Positions 19,538 to 30,739 of a stretch of DNA of 64,000 bases are shown here, piece after piece. The notes beneath the pieces are model-generated. The model searched no databases. It was given only the letters and a program-made list of their open reading frames with translations, and had not been told where the DNA came from. The stretch is taken from positions 341,589,010 through 341,653,009 of the forward strand of contig NC_053392.1 in NCBI RefSeq assembly GCF_905171765.1, read 5' to 3'. The position numbers and the translations under genes were made by a program. Within the stretch, counting starts at the first letter, position 1; the number at the start of each line of letters is the position of its first letter. Source of the DNA: Bufo bufo (taxonomy: Eukaryota; Chordata; Amphibia; Anura; Bufonidae).

Positions 19538-19555
19538 ATCCTGTTCGTGACGCCA
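19538..19555 (-). other. Candidate primer-binding site of the LTR element
   Basis: Read on the minus strand, 10 bp after the 5' LTR, the sequence is TGGCGTCACGAACAGGAT. It starts with TGG, complementary to a tRNA CCA end, and has typical spacing. I could not match it to a specific tRNA. Its first 14 bases recur inside the LTR (19671-19684). Confidence 0.6.
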
Positions 19556-19565
19556 AAAGAGAAGG

Positions 19566-20530
19566 TGCAGCGTACTCAAGTTAGGTGTATAAATGTTCCT
19601 GGGTGTTGTAGTGCAATAGACACTAACCTGAGACGACTGACTCTCTGCAAGGGCAGGTGATGATGAGAAATGTTCGTGACGCCAGTGCCAATTAAACGGT
19701 GGCACGCCGTTTGCTGATAGCAGGAATAATTGAGGAACCACGTGATGTTAAAGCAGAACTCAAACTTTAGTAGTCATCATATAGGGACAATAACGGAAAC
19801 GCAGTTCCTTTGCAGACAGCTGGTTACATTACATTTGATGCAGGCAATATATATATAGCAAGGTGACTTCAGAGTGTTAAACACAGGACTTGTAGTACAG
19901 GCAGCTTGCACTCTATTCCTGACTGATCCTGGAACATATAAACTCTTCTCCAAGGTCCAATGCCCTAGCTCTGGCGTATATCCTTGGTTTTATCTTTATC
20001 AAGTACCTCCTCTGTTGTCTTGAGTACCTCTTGCTTTCCGTGACATGCCTCTGTCTCTCTCTCAGCTTCCTCAGACTCTAGAAACTTCTGAACTCTGGAA
20101 ACTTCTGAACTCCCAGGCTGTTTAACAGTGGTCTTCCTGCTTCTGCATATATAAGTTCAGGAGGGGAACCTTCTCCTTGGATCTGGAACCCGGTTACAGG
20201 GACTGCAATACCCTCTCCTGGTCCGCAGGCTTCAGGCCTGGACTTGTCTCTGACATAGTCTGATCTCTAACACAGACTAAATCCTCCTTTTCTCTCCCTG
20301 ACTGGGCCTTATATAACCTAGGGCTCCCTAGCTCCCTCTAGTGACTAAGAGCTGGAATGACACCCCTAGCAGGCCTGTACATGCAAGTTTCACAGTAACA
20401 GGGAAATACATAGCATTACATGACATTTTATAAAGATGACATATACCAACTTCCCCATAAATAAGGGGGGACGACAGCACACCAAGTGACCCTTTTGTAA
20501 TGACGGGCATTACAGTCCCCGTACACTACA
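19566..20530 (-). repeat. 5' LTR of the cold-shock-domain element
   Basis: This is the partner of 15940-16910, with the same TG...CA termini and GTAC-containing 10-bp imperfect terminal inverted repeats. It is followed on the plus strand by the TSD copy TTAC (20531-20534). Confidence 0.95.
20307..20318 (-). promoter_or_regulatory. Possible TATA box in the 5' LTR
   Basis: The minus strand reads GGTTATATAAGG about 215 bp into the LTR, a good TATA match in element orientation. A second AT-rich run (TATATATATA at about 19846-19856) lies much nearer the LTR end. No initiation site can be fixed from sequence alone. Confidence 0.4.
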
Positions 20531-22200
20531 TTACGTTGGGGGCAGTGTTTGGGAAACTATTGTATGGGGGCAGTGTGGGCCAAATTACTATATGGGGCAG
20601 TTTGGGGGGACTGCTGTATGGGGCAGTGTGGGGGAAATTACTGTGGGGGCAGTGTGGGGGAAATTACTGTGGGGGCAGTTTTTGGGGAACTATTGTATAG
20701 GGCAGTGTGGGGCAAATTACTATATGGGGCACTGTGGGAGAAATTACTGTATGGGGCCAGTGTGGGGGAAATTAATGTGGGGGCAGTATGGGGGGAATCA
20801 CTGTGGGGGCAGTGTGGGGGAAATTACTGTGGGGGCAGTGTGTGGGAAATTACTGTGGGGGGTAGTGTGGGGGAAACTATTGTATGGGGCAGTGTGGGGC
20901 AAATTACTATATGGGGCAGTCTGCGAGAAACTACTGTATGGGGCGGTGTGGGAGAAATTACTCTGTGGGGCAAATTACTGTGTGTGGGCAGTGTGGGGGA
21001 AATTACTGTATGGGGCAGTGTGGGATAAATTACTGTGGGGACAGTGTGGGGGAAATTACTGTGGGGGCAGTGTGGGGGGAACTATTGTATGGGGGCAGTG
21101 TGGGGAAAATTACTATATGGGACACTGTGGGGGAAATTACTGTGGGGGGTCAGTGTGGGGGAATTTACTGTGGGGGTAGTGTGGGGGTAACTATTGGCAG
21201 TTTGGGGGGACTGCTGTATGGGGCAGTGTGGGGGAAATTACTGTGGGGGCAGTGTGGGGGAAATTACTGTGGGGGCAGTGTTTGGGGAACTATTGTATAG
21301 GGCAGTGTGGGGCAAATTACTATATGGGGCACTGTGAGAGAAATTACTGTATGGGGCCAGTGTGGGGGAAATTACTGTGGGGGCAGTGTGGGGGGAATTA
21401 CTGTGGGGGCAGTGTGGGGGAAATTACTGTGGGGGCAGTGTGTGGGAAATTACTGTGGGGGGTAGTGTGGGGGAAACTATTGTATGGGGCAGTGTGGGGC
21501 AAATTACTATATGGGGCAGTCTGCGAGAAACTACTGTATGGGGCGGTGTGGGAGAAATTACTCTGTGGGGCAAATTACTGTGTGTGGGCAGTGTGGGGGA
21601 AATTACTGTATGGGGCAGTGTGGGATAAATTACTGTGGGGACAGTGTGGGGGAAATTACTGTGGGGGCAGTGTGGGGGGAACTATTGTATGGGGGCAGTG
21701 TGGGGAAAATTACTATATGGGACACTGTGGGGGAAATTACTGTGGGGGGTCAGTGTGGGGGAAATTACTGTGGGGGGTAGTGTGGGGGTAACTATTGTAT
21801 GGGGCAGTGTGGAGCAAATTACTATATGGGGGCAGTGTGCGCGAAACTACTGTATGGGGCGGTGTGGGGGAAATTACTGTGTGGGGCAAATTACTGTGTG
21901 TGGGCAGTGTGGGGGAAATTACTGTATGGGGCAGTGTGGGGGAAATAACTATATGGGGGCAGTGTGGGGGAAATTACTGTGTGGGGCTAATTACTGTGTG
22001 TGGGCAGTGTGGGGGAAATTACTGTATGGGCAGTGTGGGGGAAATTACTGTGTGGTGCAAATAACTATATGGGGGCAGTGTGGGGGAAATTACTGTGTGG
22101 GGGCAAATTACTATGGGGAATTACTATGTGGGGACAGTGTGTGGGAAATTACTCTATGGGGGAAGTGTGGGGGGCGTTGCTATTGGGGAGGCACTGTAGG
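20531..22200 (+). repeat. G-rich minisatellite, right block, with a 600-bp higher-order duplication
   Basis: This continues the array of 14875-15939 after the LTR insertion. Units are GGGGGAAATTACTGTGGGGGCAG-like segments. A block at 20597-21190 is repeated almost exactly at 21197-21790, an offset of 600 bp, including rare variants such as CTGCGAGAAACTACTG. Trp/Gly-rich frames are shadows of the repeat. Confidence 0.93.
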
Positions 22201-22325
22201 GGCAATTCTATTATTTCTGGGGACACTATATAGGGATTATAACCTGGAGCACAATATAGGGTGTTATTATTACTGGGGGCACTCTAGGGGACATTATAGC
22301 TGCTGTGGACACTATAGGGACATAT
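22201..22325 (+). repeat. Degenerate edge of the G-rich repeat
   Basis: Looser GGGGACACTATA- and GGGGCACT-type segments without strict periodicity link the minisatellite to the MITE end at 22326. Similar sequence (GGGGCATTGGGGGGCAC) resumes after the MITE at about 26232-26300, so the MITE lies inside this repeat region. Confidence 0.6.
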
Positions 22326-22558
22326 GGGGTAATTTATCAAACTGGTGAAAAGTAACATAGTAACATAGTAACATAGTACATAAGGCCGAAAAAAGACATT
22401 TGTCCATCCAGTTCGGCCTGTTATCCTGCAAGTTGATCCAGAGGAGGCAAAAAACCCTGTGAGGTAGAAGCCAATTTTCTCCACTTTAGGGGAATAAAAA
22501 ATTCCTTCCCGACTCCAATCATGCAATCAGAATAACTCCCTGGATCAACGACCCCTCT

Positions 22559-25408
22559 CTAGTAGCTATAGCCTGTAATATTATTATGCTCCAGAAATAC
22601 GTCCAGGCCCCTCTTGAATTCCTTTATTGTACTCACCATCACCACCTCCTCAGGCAGAGAGTTCCATAGTCTCACTGCTCTTACCGTAAAGAATCCTCTT
22701 CTATGTTTGTGTACAAACCTTCTTTCCTCCAGACGCAGAGGATGTCCCCTCGTCACAGTCACAGTCCTGGGGATAAATAGCTGATGGGATAGATCTCTGT
22801 ACTGACCCCTGATATATTTATACATATTAATTAGATCTCCCCTCAGTCGTCTTTTTTCTAAAGTGAATAACCCTAATTTTGATAATCTTTCAGGGTACTG
22901 TAGTTGCCCCATTCCAGTTATTACTTTAGTTGCCCTCCTCTGAACCCTCTCCAGCTCTGCTATGCCTGCCTTGTTTACAGGAGCCCAGAACTGTACACAG
23001 TACTCCATGTGTGGTCTGACTAGCGATTTGTAAAGTGGTAGGACTATGTTCATATCACGGGAATCTATGCCCCTTCTGATGCAACCCATTATCTTGTTGG
23101 CCTTGGCAGCAGCTGCCTGACACTGGTTTTTGCTGCTTAGTTTGCTGTTTATTAAAATTCCTAGATCCTTTTCCATGTCAGTGTTACCGAGTGTTTTACC
23201 ATTTAGTATGTACGGGTGACTTGCATTTTTCCTTCCCATGTGCATAACTTTACATTTATCAGTGTTAAACCTCATCTGCCACTTATCTGCCCAAGCCTCC
23301 AATCTAAACCAGATCCCTCTGTAGTAGTATACTGTCCTCTTCAGTGTTAATTACTTTACACAGTTTAGTGTCATCTGCGAAAATTGATACTTTACTATGC
23401 AAACCTTCTACAAGATCATTAATAAATATATTGAAGAGAATAGGGCCTAATACTGACCCCTGAGGTATTCCACTAGTGACAGTGACCCAATCTGAGTGTG
23501 TACCGTTAATAACCACCCTCTGTTTTCTATCACTCACCCAGTTACTTACCCACATACAGATGTTTTCTCCCAGTCCGAGCATTCTCATTTTATATACTAA
23601 CCTTTTATGTGGTACAGTGTCAAATGCTTTGGAGAAGTCCAGATATACGACATCCATTGATTCGCCGCTGTCAAGTCTAGAACTTACCTCCTCATAGAAA
23701 CTGATTAAATTAGTCTGACATGACCGATCCCTCACGAAGCCATGCTGATATGGCGTTATTTGCTTATTTCCGTTGAGATGCTCTAATATAGCATCTCTCA
23801 GAAAACCTTCAAACACTTTACCCACAACAGATGTTAAACTTACCGGCCTATACTGTAGTTTCCAGGCTCTGTTTTTGGCCCCTTTTTGAATATTGGCACC
23901 ACATATGCCACGCGCCAATCCTGTGGGACATTCCCTGTCAGTATAGAGTCCGCAAATATCAGAAATAAGGGTCTGGCTATGACATTACTTAATTCCTTTA
24001 GGATACGGGGGTGTATGTCATCTGGTCCTGCCGATTTGTCTATTTTAATCTTTTTAAGTCGCTGATGTACTTCTTCCTGGGTCAGACAGGACACTTTTAA
24101 TGGGGAATTTATTTTTGCATTCTGCATGTCAGACAGTTTATTTTCCTCAGTGAATACATTGGAGAAAAAAATATTTAACAGCTTTGCTTTCTCCTCGTCG
24201 CTCTCTGCGACTCCCCCCTCATTACTCTTTAAAGGGTCAACACCTTCAGATTTATACTTTTTAACATTTATATAATTGAAGAACATTTTAGGGTTAGTTT
24301 TACTCTCTTTGGCAATTAATCTCTCGGTCTCTAGTTTGGCCGCTTTTATTTGTTTTTTACATGTTCTATTTTTTTCCTTATAGTTTTTCAGTGCTTCCGT
24401 GCTACCCTCCTGTTTTAGTGTTTTATATGCTTTCTTTTTGTCATTTATTGCTTTCTTTACAGTTCTATTTATCCACATTGGTTTCTTTTTGTTCCTTAAC
24501 CTTTTATTACCATAAGGTATGTACCTCTCACAATGAGATTTTAGGATGTTTTTAAAGATATCCCATTTTGTGTCTGTATTTGTGAGGACTTTGTCCCAGT
24601 TAGTTTGGCCTATGGCCTCTCTTAGTTGGCTAAATTTAGCTTTTTTGAAGTTTGGTATTTTTGTTCCTCCCTGTAGAAACGCTCTTTTGAATGATAATTG
24701 GAAGGTTATTACTTTATGGTCACTATTTCCCAGGTGTCCCCCAACCTGCACGTCTGTTGTTCTGTCAGGTCTATTGGTTAATACTAAGTCCAGTATGGCC
24801 GTCCCTCTAGTCGGGTCCTGAACCAGTTGGGAGAGGTAATTGTCTTTGGTTATTGCCAAGAACCTGTTTCCCTTATGAGATATACAAGTTTTAGTTTCCC
24901 AGTCTATATCTGGGTAGTTGAAGTCCCCCATAATAACCACCTCATTATGATTTGCCGCCTCGTCTATCTCGTTTAGTAGTAGATTTTCTGTGGACTCTGG
25001 TATATTAGGTGGTTTGTAGTAAACTCCTATTAGTAATTTATTGTTGTTTTTAGCTCCATGTATCTCTACCCACAGTGACTCCACATGTTCATGTCCCTCA
25101 CTTTTATCTTCTCGGACTGTGGGCTTTAGACAGGACTTTATATAAAGGCAGACCCCTCCCCCTCTCCGGTTTTGACGATCCTTTCTAAACAGACTGTAAC
25201 CTTGTACATTAACTGCCCAGTCATAGCTATCATCCAGCCATGTCTCAGTTATTCCCACTATGTCATAGTTCTCCTCACACATCACTAATTCCAGTTCACC
25301 AGTTTTATTAGTCAGGCTTCTGGCATTAGTATACATACATTTGAGAGGTTTATGTATATTTTTTACCCTACACCTTTCCTTCAGAACTGTTCTAGTCCCT
25401 CCTTCCAT
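22559..25408 (-). pseudogene. CR1 ORF2: endonuclease and reverse transcriptase, two frameshifts
   Basis: The ancestral protein nicks target DNA and primes reverse transcription there. The endonuclease (codons about 24-240 from 25408) keeps N28 in MYTNARSL, E55 in ITETWLDD, D162/N164 in MGDFNYPD and S229-D230-H231. The reverse transcriptase in 23304-23918 keeps VYLDFSKAFDTVPH, GIPQGSVLGPILFNIFINDL and the catalytic FADD. The C-terminal part is 22559-23302. One frame break lies near 23845, where a few extra bases follow the GNY codons. The other is near 23305, about one extra base after QRDL. Catalytic motifs are intact, so inactivation is by these frameshifts and the 5' truncation. Confidence 0.93.
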
Positions 25409-25676
25409 TCCTCCCCCATTCTTATTACCTTGCCCCCGGTCTCTATCTGCACTATCTTCCCCTCCTATAACGTAATTTCCCTCCCCCCCCAGTCCCTAGT
25501 TTAAACACTCCTCCAACCTTCTAGCCATCTTTCTCCCCAGCACAGCTGCCCCTTCCCCATTGAGGTGCAGCCCGTCCCTACGATAGAGCCTGTAGCCGAT
25601 AGAAAAATCGGCCCAGTTCTCCAGGAACCCAAACCCCTCCTTCCTACACCAGTTCTTGAGCCACTTGTTAATCTCC

Positions 25677-26080
25677 CTAATCTCCCATTGCCTTTCTTGT
25701 GTGGCTCGTGGTACAGGCAGTATTTCGGAAAATACTACCTTTGAGGTCCTTGCCCTTTTGACCTAAATCCCTGAAATCATTTTTAAGGACTCTCCACCTA
25801 CCTCTAACTTTGTCATTGGTTCCGATATGGACCATGACCACTGGATCGTCTCCAGCCCCTCCCAGTAATCTGTCAACCCGATCCGCGATGTGTCGAACTC
25901 TAGCGCCAGGAAGACAGCACACTGTTCGGCGATCACGGTCTTTGTGACAGATTTCCCTATCTGTTCCCCTAATAATGGAGTCTCCCACTACCAGCACCTG
26001 TCTGGCCTGCCCTGCTCTCCTGGTTCCCTGCTTACTGGAGCTGACATTCCCCTGACTGGCAGAGGAAGTGTCTGGCTGCA
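25677..26080 (-). pseudogene. CR1 ORF1 remnant with SGNH/esterase-like domain
   Basis: The fragment contains LVVGDSIIRGTDREI (a GDS-type nucleophile block) and VVMVHIGTND (block with conserved Asn-Asp), as in the esterase-like domain of many CR1 and L2 ORF1 proteins. The frame breaks near 25750, where RNTA passes into unrelated residues. The N-terminus is missing through 5' truncation. The region to 25408 links to ORF2 and includes Lys/Leu-rich pieces in broken frames. Confidence 0.8.
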
Positions 26081-26192
26081 GCAGAACTGGCTTAGTTGCT
26101 CATTGCAGCCAATCAGATTCCACCTTTTATGTTTGACAGCTCTTTTGGAAATCCAGTTCTACTTTACACCAGTTTGATAAATGACCCCAATT

Positions 26193-26853
26193 ATGTCTAC
26201 TGGGGTCACAATTTTTTCAGCAGTATATTACCTGGGGCATTGGGGGGCACAACGGGCACAGTATTGGGGCAGCAGGATGACACTGTGGGGGGGGGGGGTT
26301 GATGGAAAAACTGAGAAATCTAACGTGTCTGTGTTACAAAGTCTGCAGCAGGGTCATGGCAAAATTTGGATGTTTTAAGATTTTAATGTAGATTTTGCAA
26401 CAGGTTTGCTTTGTATGGCAAAGGAAAAAATGCACTGTGAAAATTAGTAGAAAAAATTGACATACAGTGGTTTTAAAATCCACGAAAGATGCCTCAAAAG
26501 AATTGACATACTGTGGTATTAAATCGATTAAACATGCAAATTTCTAAGGAGATATTTCTCCATAGCACATGGATGAGCTTTGGTAAAATCTCATTTACTT
26601 TGCTGCAGCTGTATTCAGTTCACAAATCTGGACAGAATATCTGAAGTATTCCTCTATGCGTGGACAAACCTAATAGAGGATCTATGTGAAAAATGTTTAA
26701 TTTCTATATGTCTGTGAAGGTTCCCATTCATGCAGATCATGGTATGTCAGTAGTAATAAATCAGAGCAACTAGACTTATCAAAAAGAATGACTTGCACAA
26801 GGAATCTCCAGCATTAAATACAAGTAACTCGTTTTTCAGCCGGCATAATCTGT
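26193..26853. other. Intervening sequence without a gene
   Basis: The start (to about 26300) is G-rich and related to the minisatellite region, with a poly-G run near 26286-26298. The rest is AT-rich with no recognised repeat ends or coding signal. Confidence 0.5.
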
Positions 26854-27177
26854 TTAACCACTTCCAGACCTGGCCATTTACCACCTTCCTGACCAGTAGT
26901 TTTGGACGAGCACCGAAGTGATTGGGTGCTCGGGCCGAACACCTCGGGATGCTCGGGTGCTCTACAGAGCACCCGAGCACAATGGAAGTCAATGGAAGAA
27001 CCAGAGCTCTAAACCAGGCACCCCCTGCTCTGAAGAGAGGAGGGTGTCTGGTTTACAGGAAAAAGTCAGAAATTGATGGAAACAACACTGAAATGGTTCG
27101 GGAACAGCACGGGGAGGATGTTTGGATGCATCTTGGACAACCAGGTCGCTGCTGGGAATGATGATGTCCGAGTAGTA

Positions 27178-27480
27178 CTCTAAAACATTATGGGCGAGGG
27201 CCTGCTGGTGACCCTCTAAAACCTTATGGGCAAGGGCCTACTGGTGACCCTCTAAAACATTATCAGTGAGGGCCTACTGGTGACCCTCAAAAAAATTATG
27301 GGCGAGGGCCTGCTGGTGACCCTTTAAAACCTTATGGGTGAGGGCCTGCTGGTGACCCTCAAAAACAGTATGGTTGAGGGCCTGCTAGTGATCCTCAAAA
27401 ACATTATGAGTGAGGGCCTGCTGGTGACCCTCTAAAACATTATGGGTGAGGGACTGCTGCTGAGCTGACCCTCTAAAACA
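27178..27480. repeat. 36-bp tandem array (about 8 units) in hAT B
   Basis: The unit is like CCCTCTAAAACATTATGGGC followed by GAGGGCCTGCTGGTGA. Units begin near 27181, 27217 and 27253 and continue to about 27480 with substitutions. It lies downstream of the transposase gene, the same place as the 141-bp arrays of A1 and A2. Confidence 0.9.
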
Positions 27481-27645
27481 TTAGGAGCGAGGGCAGCCTA
27501 ATAAGTATGTTGATATGATGGAGGAGGAGAAGGAGGACGAGAAAAGGGAGATTGAACCATATACCCTTTTTAGTGGTGGAAGGGGTTCATGGGAATACAG
27601 TGTATTCAATACACCATAAAAGCCACATTTAGAGTGCCTTTATGT

Positions 27646-30155
27646 TCAGCCGCTTTCCTCTGGTGGAGTAGAGAAGTCAGGGGCAATCCAGGCCTTGTTC
27701 ATTTTTATAAGAGTCAACCGGTCAGCATTTTCAGTTGACAGGCAGATGCGCTTATCAGTTATTATGCCCCCAGCAGCACTAAATAACCGCTCTGACAAAA
27801 CGCGGGTGGCAGGGCAGGCCAGCACCTCCAAGGCATAGAGTGCCAGTTTGTGCCACGTGTCCAGCTTGGACACCCAATAGTTGTAAGGCACAGAGGGATC
27901 ACTGAGGACGCTGACAAAGTCTGCCACGTACTCCTTCACCATCTTCCAAAATGTTTCCCTCCTTGTGACACTAGTCCGCGCATCAGGTTAAGGGTGCTGG
28001 CGGGGTGTCATAAACTGTCCCAGGCCTTCAAAAGTGTTGCCCTGCCTCTGTTGGAACTGCTGTGTATTCCCCTCGTATCCCCTCCTTGTTTGGCCAAGGA
28101 ACTACGTACTCTACAGCCAGCGTTGTCAGCCATGTGTGCCAGAGTCCCAACAGACAAGACTTTGCTGTCCTCATCAGGAGTATGACTCTCAATCTCCTCA
28201 TCCTCTTGCTCCTCTTCTACCCATCCACGCTGAACAGATGGTATAAAACTTCCATGGGTACTACCCTCTGTAGCGGAGGCAACTGTCTCTGCTTCTCCTC
28301 CACTTACTCTTCATCATCATCCAATTTGCACTGAGAAGACGAACTGAGGGTGGTCTGGCTATTACCATGTGTACTGTCTTCCCCCATTTCCACCTCTTCC
28401 ATGCAAAGCGTCCGCCTTAATTGTGAGCAGCGAGCATTTGAGTAGACACAGAAGCGGGATGGTTACGCTGATAATAGCAGCATCGCCGCTCACATCTGTG
28501 TTGATTCCTCAAAGTTGCGCAAAACCTCACAGAGGTCAGACATCCATGCCCACTCGTCGCTTGTGAAGAGAGCAAGCTAACTGGAAAGGTGATTACCATG
28601 TTGCAGCTGGTATTCCACTACTGCCCTCTGCTCCTCACAAAGCCTGGCCAACATGTGGAACATCGAAAACTAGCGCGTGCTCACGTCGCACAACAATTGG
28701 TGAGCTGGCAATTGCAAGCGCTGCTGCAGCGTTGCCAGACCGGCGGAAGCTGTCGATGACTTGCGGAAATGGGCACACACACGGCGCACCTTCACCAGTA
28801 GCTCAGGCAAATTTGGGTAGGTTTTGAGAAACCGCTGAACCACCAGGTTGAACACATGGGCTAGGCATAGTATGTGTGTGAGCTTGCCAAGCTCCAAAGC
28901 TGCCACCAAGTTACGGCCATTATCAGACACAACCATGCCTGGTTGTAGGTTGAGTGGCAAGAGCCACAGTTCAGTCTGGTTTCTTTTCCCCTGCCACACC
29001 TCTGCAGCGGTGTGCTGTTTGTCACCTAAACAGATCAGTTTAAGCACAGCCTGTTTACGCTTCCCCACTGCAGTGCTACACTACTTCCAGCTACTGACTG
29101 ATGTCTTACTGGTGCTGCAAGATGATAATTCAGAGGTGGAAGTGGAGGAGGAGGCAAAGGAGGAGTAGGGAGGGGGGTTGCAGCCACTAACATAGATGGT
29201 GGTGGGAACCCTGATGAAAGTAGGGGCCCACAATCCTAGTGTCGGTAGCACCTGTGCTATCCCAGAGTATGACTCACTCCCGGCCTCCACAACATTAACC
29301 CAGTCTGCCATCAGGGAAATGTAGCGTCTTTAGCCAAAAGCACTTGTTCATGTGTAAGTAGTTTAGTGGACCTTCCCAATAACTGTGTTGGTCAGGGCAC
29401 ATGTGATGTTATGGGACACATGCTGGTGTAAGGCTGGGACTACACACCGTGAAAAATATTGCTGACTAGGGACAGAGTAAAGCAGGCAACATTTCCAGGG
29501 CTAGCAGTTTGGAAAGGTGCGCATTCAGTGCTATGGCCTGTGGGTGGGTGGTTGGGTATTTGCGCTTTCGTTCAAAGGCTTGGGGTATAGACATCTGTAT
29601 GCTGCGCTGGGACGCAGAAGTGGATGTTCTAGCTGATGGTGCTTGTGAAAGTCCAGGTGCATGGCAGGAGGCATCCTGGCCTGCGTCTTGGACAGGGGAT
29701 TGGCCAGCACGTAACACAGGAGAAGAGTAGGTAGTGGTGTGACCAGCAGACACTGATTGGGGACCCAGGCGTTTGTCCCACCTATTAGGGTGCTTTGATG
29801 CCATGTGGCGGATCATGCTGGTGGTGGTGAGGGTGCTAGTGTTCACGCCCTTGCTCATTTTGGTATGGCACAGGTTGCAAATGACAATTCTTTTATCGTC
29901 CGCACTTTCCTCAAAAAGGCGCCAGACTGCGGAACACCTACCCCTTGGCAAGGGAGATTGACGCAAGGGGGTGCTCCGGGGAACAGTTGCAGGCCTGTTT
30001 GGTGTGGCCCACCTTCTCCCTTTTGCCACCCCACTGCCTCTTCCAGCCTGTTGCGGTGCTGTTGATCCCTCCTTCTCTGTATTGCTGTCCTCTCTCAGCT
30101 TACCACCTTCCCAGGTTGGGTCAGTGACTTCATCGTCCACCACCTCCTCTTCCAC
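27646..30155 (-). pseudogene. hAT transposase, copy B, multiply broken
   Basis: Recognisable parts in N-to-C order: acidic N-terminus and BED finger in 29466-30155 (C93 and C96 in VICNLCHT, H117 and H122 in IRHMASKH, numbered from 30155); the RNase H-like middle in 28670-29068, with VVSDNGRNLVAAL and the CxxH in HILCLAHVFN; and the C-terminal dimerisation block in 27646-27942, with ACPATRVLSERLFSAAGG. These lie in three different frames. The first catalytic block was not found intact. The layout matches the A1 transposase but with many differences, so this is a separate, older BED-hAT family. Confidence 0.9.
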
Positions 30156-30739
30156 TTCCTAACTCTGGTTATCGTCCTGACTTGTTGACTTAAGTTATTG
30201 ACAACTGTGTCTCATCCTCATCATGAACCTTATGAGAAACTAATTGCGGTTGACTTATTGGCAACTGTGTCTCATCATCATCCACCTCGTGAAACACTAA
30301 TTGCCATTCCAAACCATCATCTTCTTGTGACTGTGGATGCTCAAGAGTTTGGGAATCAGGACACAATATCTCCTCATGTCCCTCTTCAAGCGGGCTTGTC
30401 GAGAGGCCTAAATCAAGGAATAGTGATGAAAAGAGCTCCTCAGAATATCTGAGTGTGGGATCACTTAATTGCCAAGACTCTCCATGGGTGGAGGAAGGAG
30501 TATCAGGGTGAGGATTCTGTTGACCAGACTCTTAGATACTGAGACTGGACTTTGTGGAAGACAGGGTGGTGCTTAACCGACTGCAAGCATTATCTGCTGC
30601 AATCCAACCGACCACCTGGTCGCACTGGTCTGTCTTCTAGAGTGGTGTGCTGCGCCACCCTGCAAACTGGGACATGAAGCTAGGTATCGTGGATGAGTGT
30701 GTTTCTTGTGCTCTGGCAGCAGGCACAGTTTCACCGCGC

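Larger units (their letters stand above)
15940..20530 (-). mobile_element. Young non-autonomous LTR retrotransposon encoding a cold-shock-domain protein
   Basis: Two near-identical LTRs (15940-16910 and 19566-20530) begin TG and end CA and flank a 2,655-bp interior. A 4-bp duplication TTAC lies at 15936-15939 and 20531-20534, and the same minisatellite continues on both sides. Orientation is minus: a candidate tRNA primer-binding site follows the upper LTR, and a weak purine-rich stretch (AAAGCAGTGGGGTA, read on the minus strand) precedes the lower one. The interior has no protease, reverse transcriptase, RNase H or integrase, so replication must rely on a helper. It instead carries frames for a protein with a cold-shock domain, a PPAY motif and a coiled coil. 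High LTR identity indicates recent insertion. Confidence 0.92.
22355..26080 (-). mobile_element. CR1-family LINE, 5'-truncated and frameshifted
   Basis: On the minus strand the order is: partial ORF1 with an SGNH/esterase-like segment, ORF2 with endonuclease and reverse transcriptase, a short 3' UTR, and a terminal (ACTATGTT)n-type microsatellite at about 22353-22380, next to GTCTTTTTTCGGCCTTATGT. An 8-bp-unit 3' tail instead of poly-A is typical of CR1. The upstream end stops inside ORF1 at about 26080, so the copy is 5'-truncated. It lies inside a MITE. Confidence 0.92.
22326..26188. mobile_element. MITE with GGGGTCATTTATCAAACTGG ends, split by a CR1 LINE
   Basis: The left end GGGGTAATTTATCAAACTGG (22326-22345) is an inverted match to CCAGTTTGATAAATGACCCC (26169-26188). 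The MITE parts are 22326-22354 and about 26081-26188. The right part carries the AGAACTGGCTTAGTTGCTCA and CCAATCAGATTCCACC segments I associate with an abundant frog MITE. The CR1 LINE fills the gap. A short TSD for the MITE could not be assigned. Confidence 0.75.

Noticed and set aside
15940..20530. Complete retrovirus or full LTR element with pol and env
   Set aside because: No protease, reverse transcriptase, RNase H, integrase or envelope segment was found in any frame of the 2.66-kb interior.
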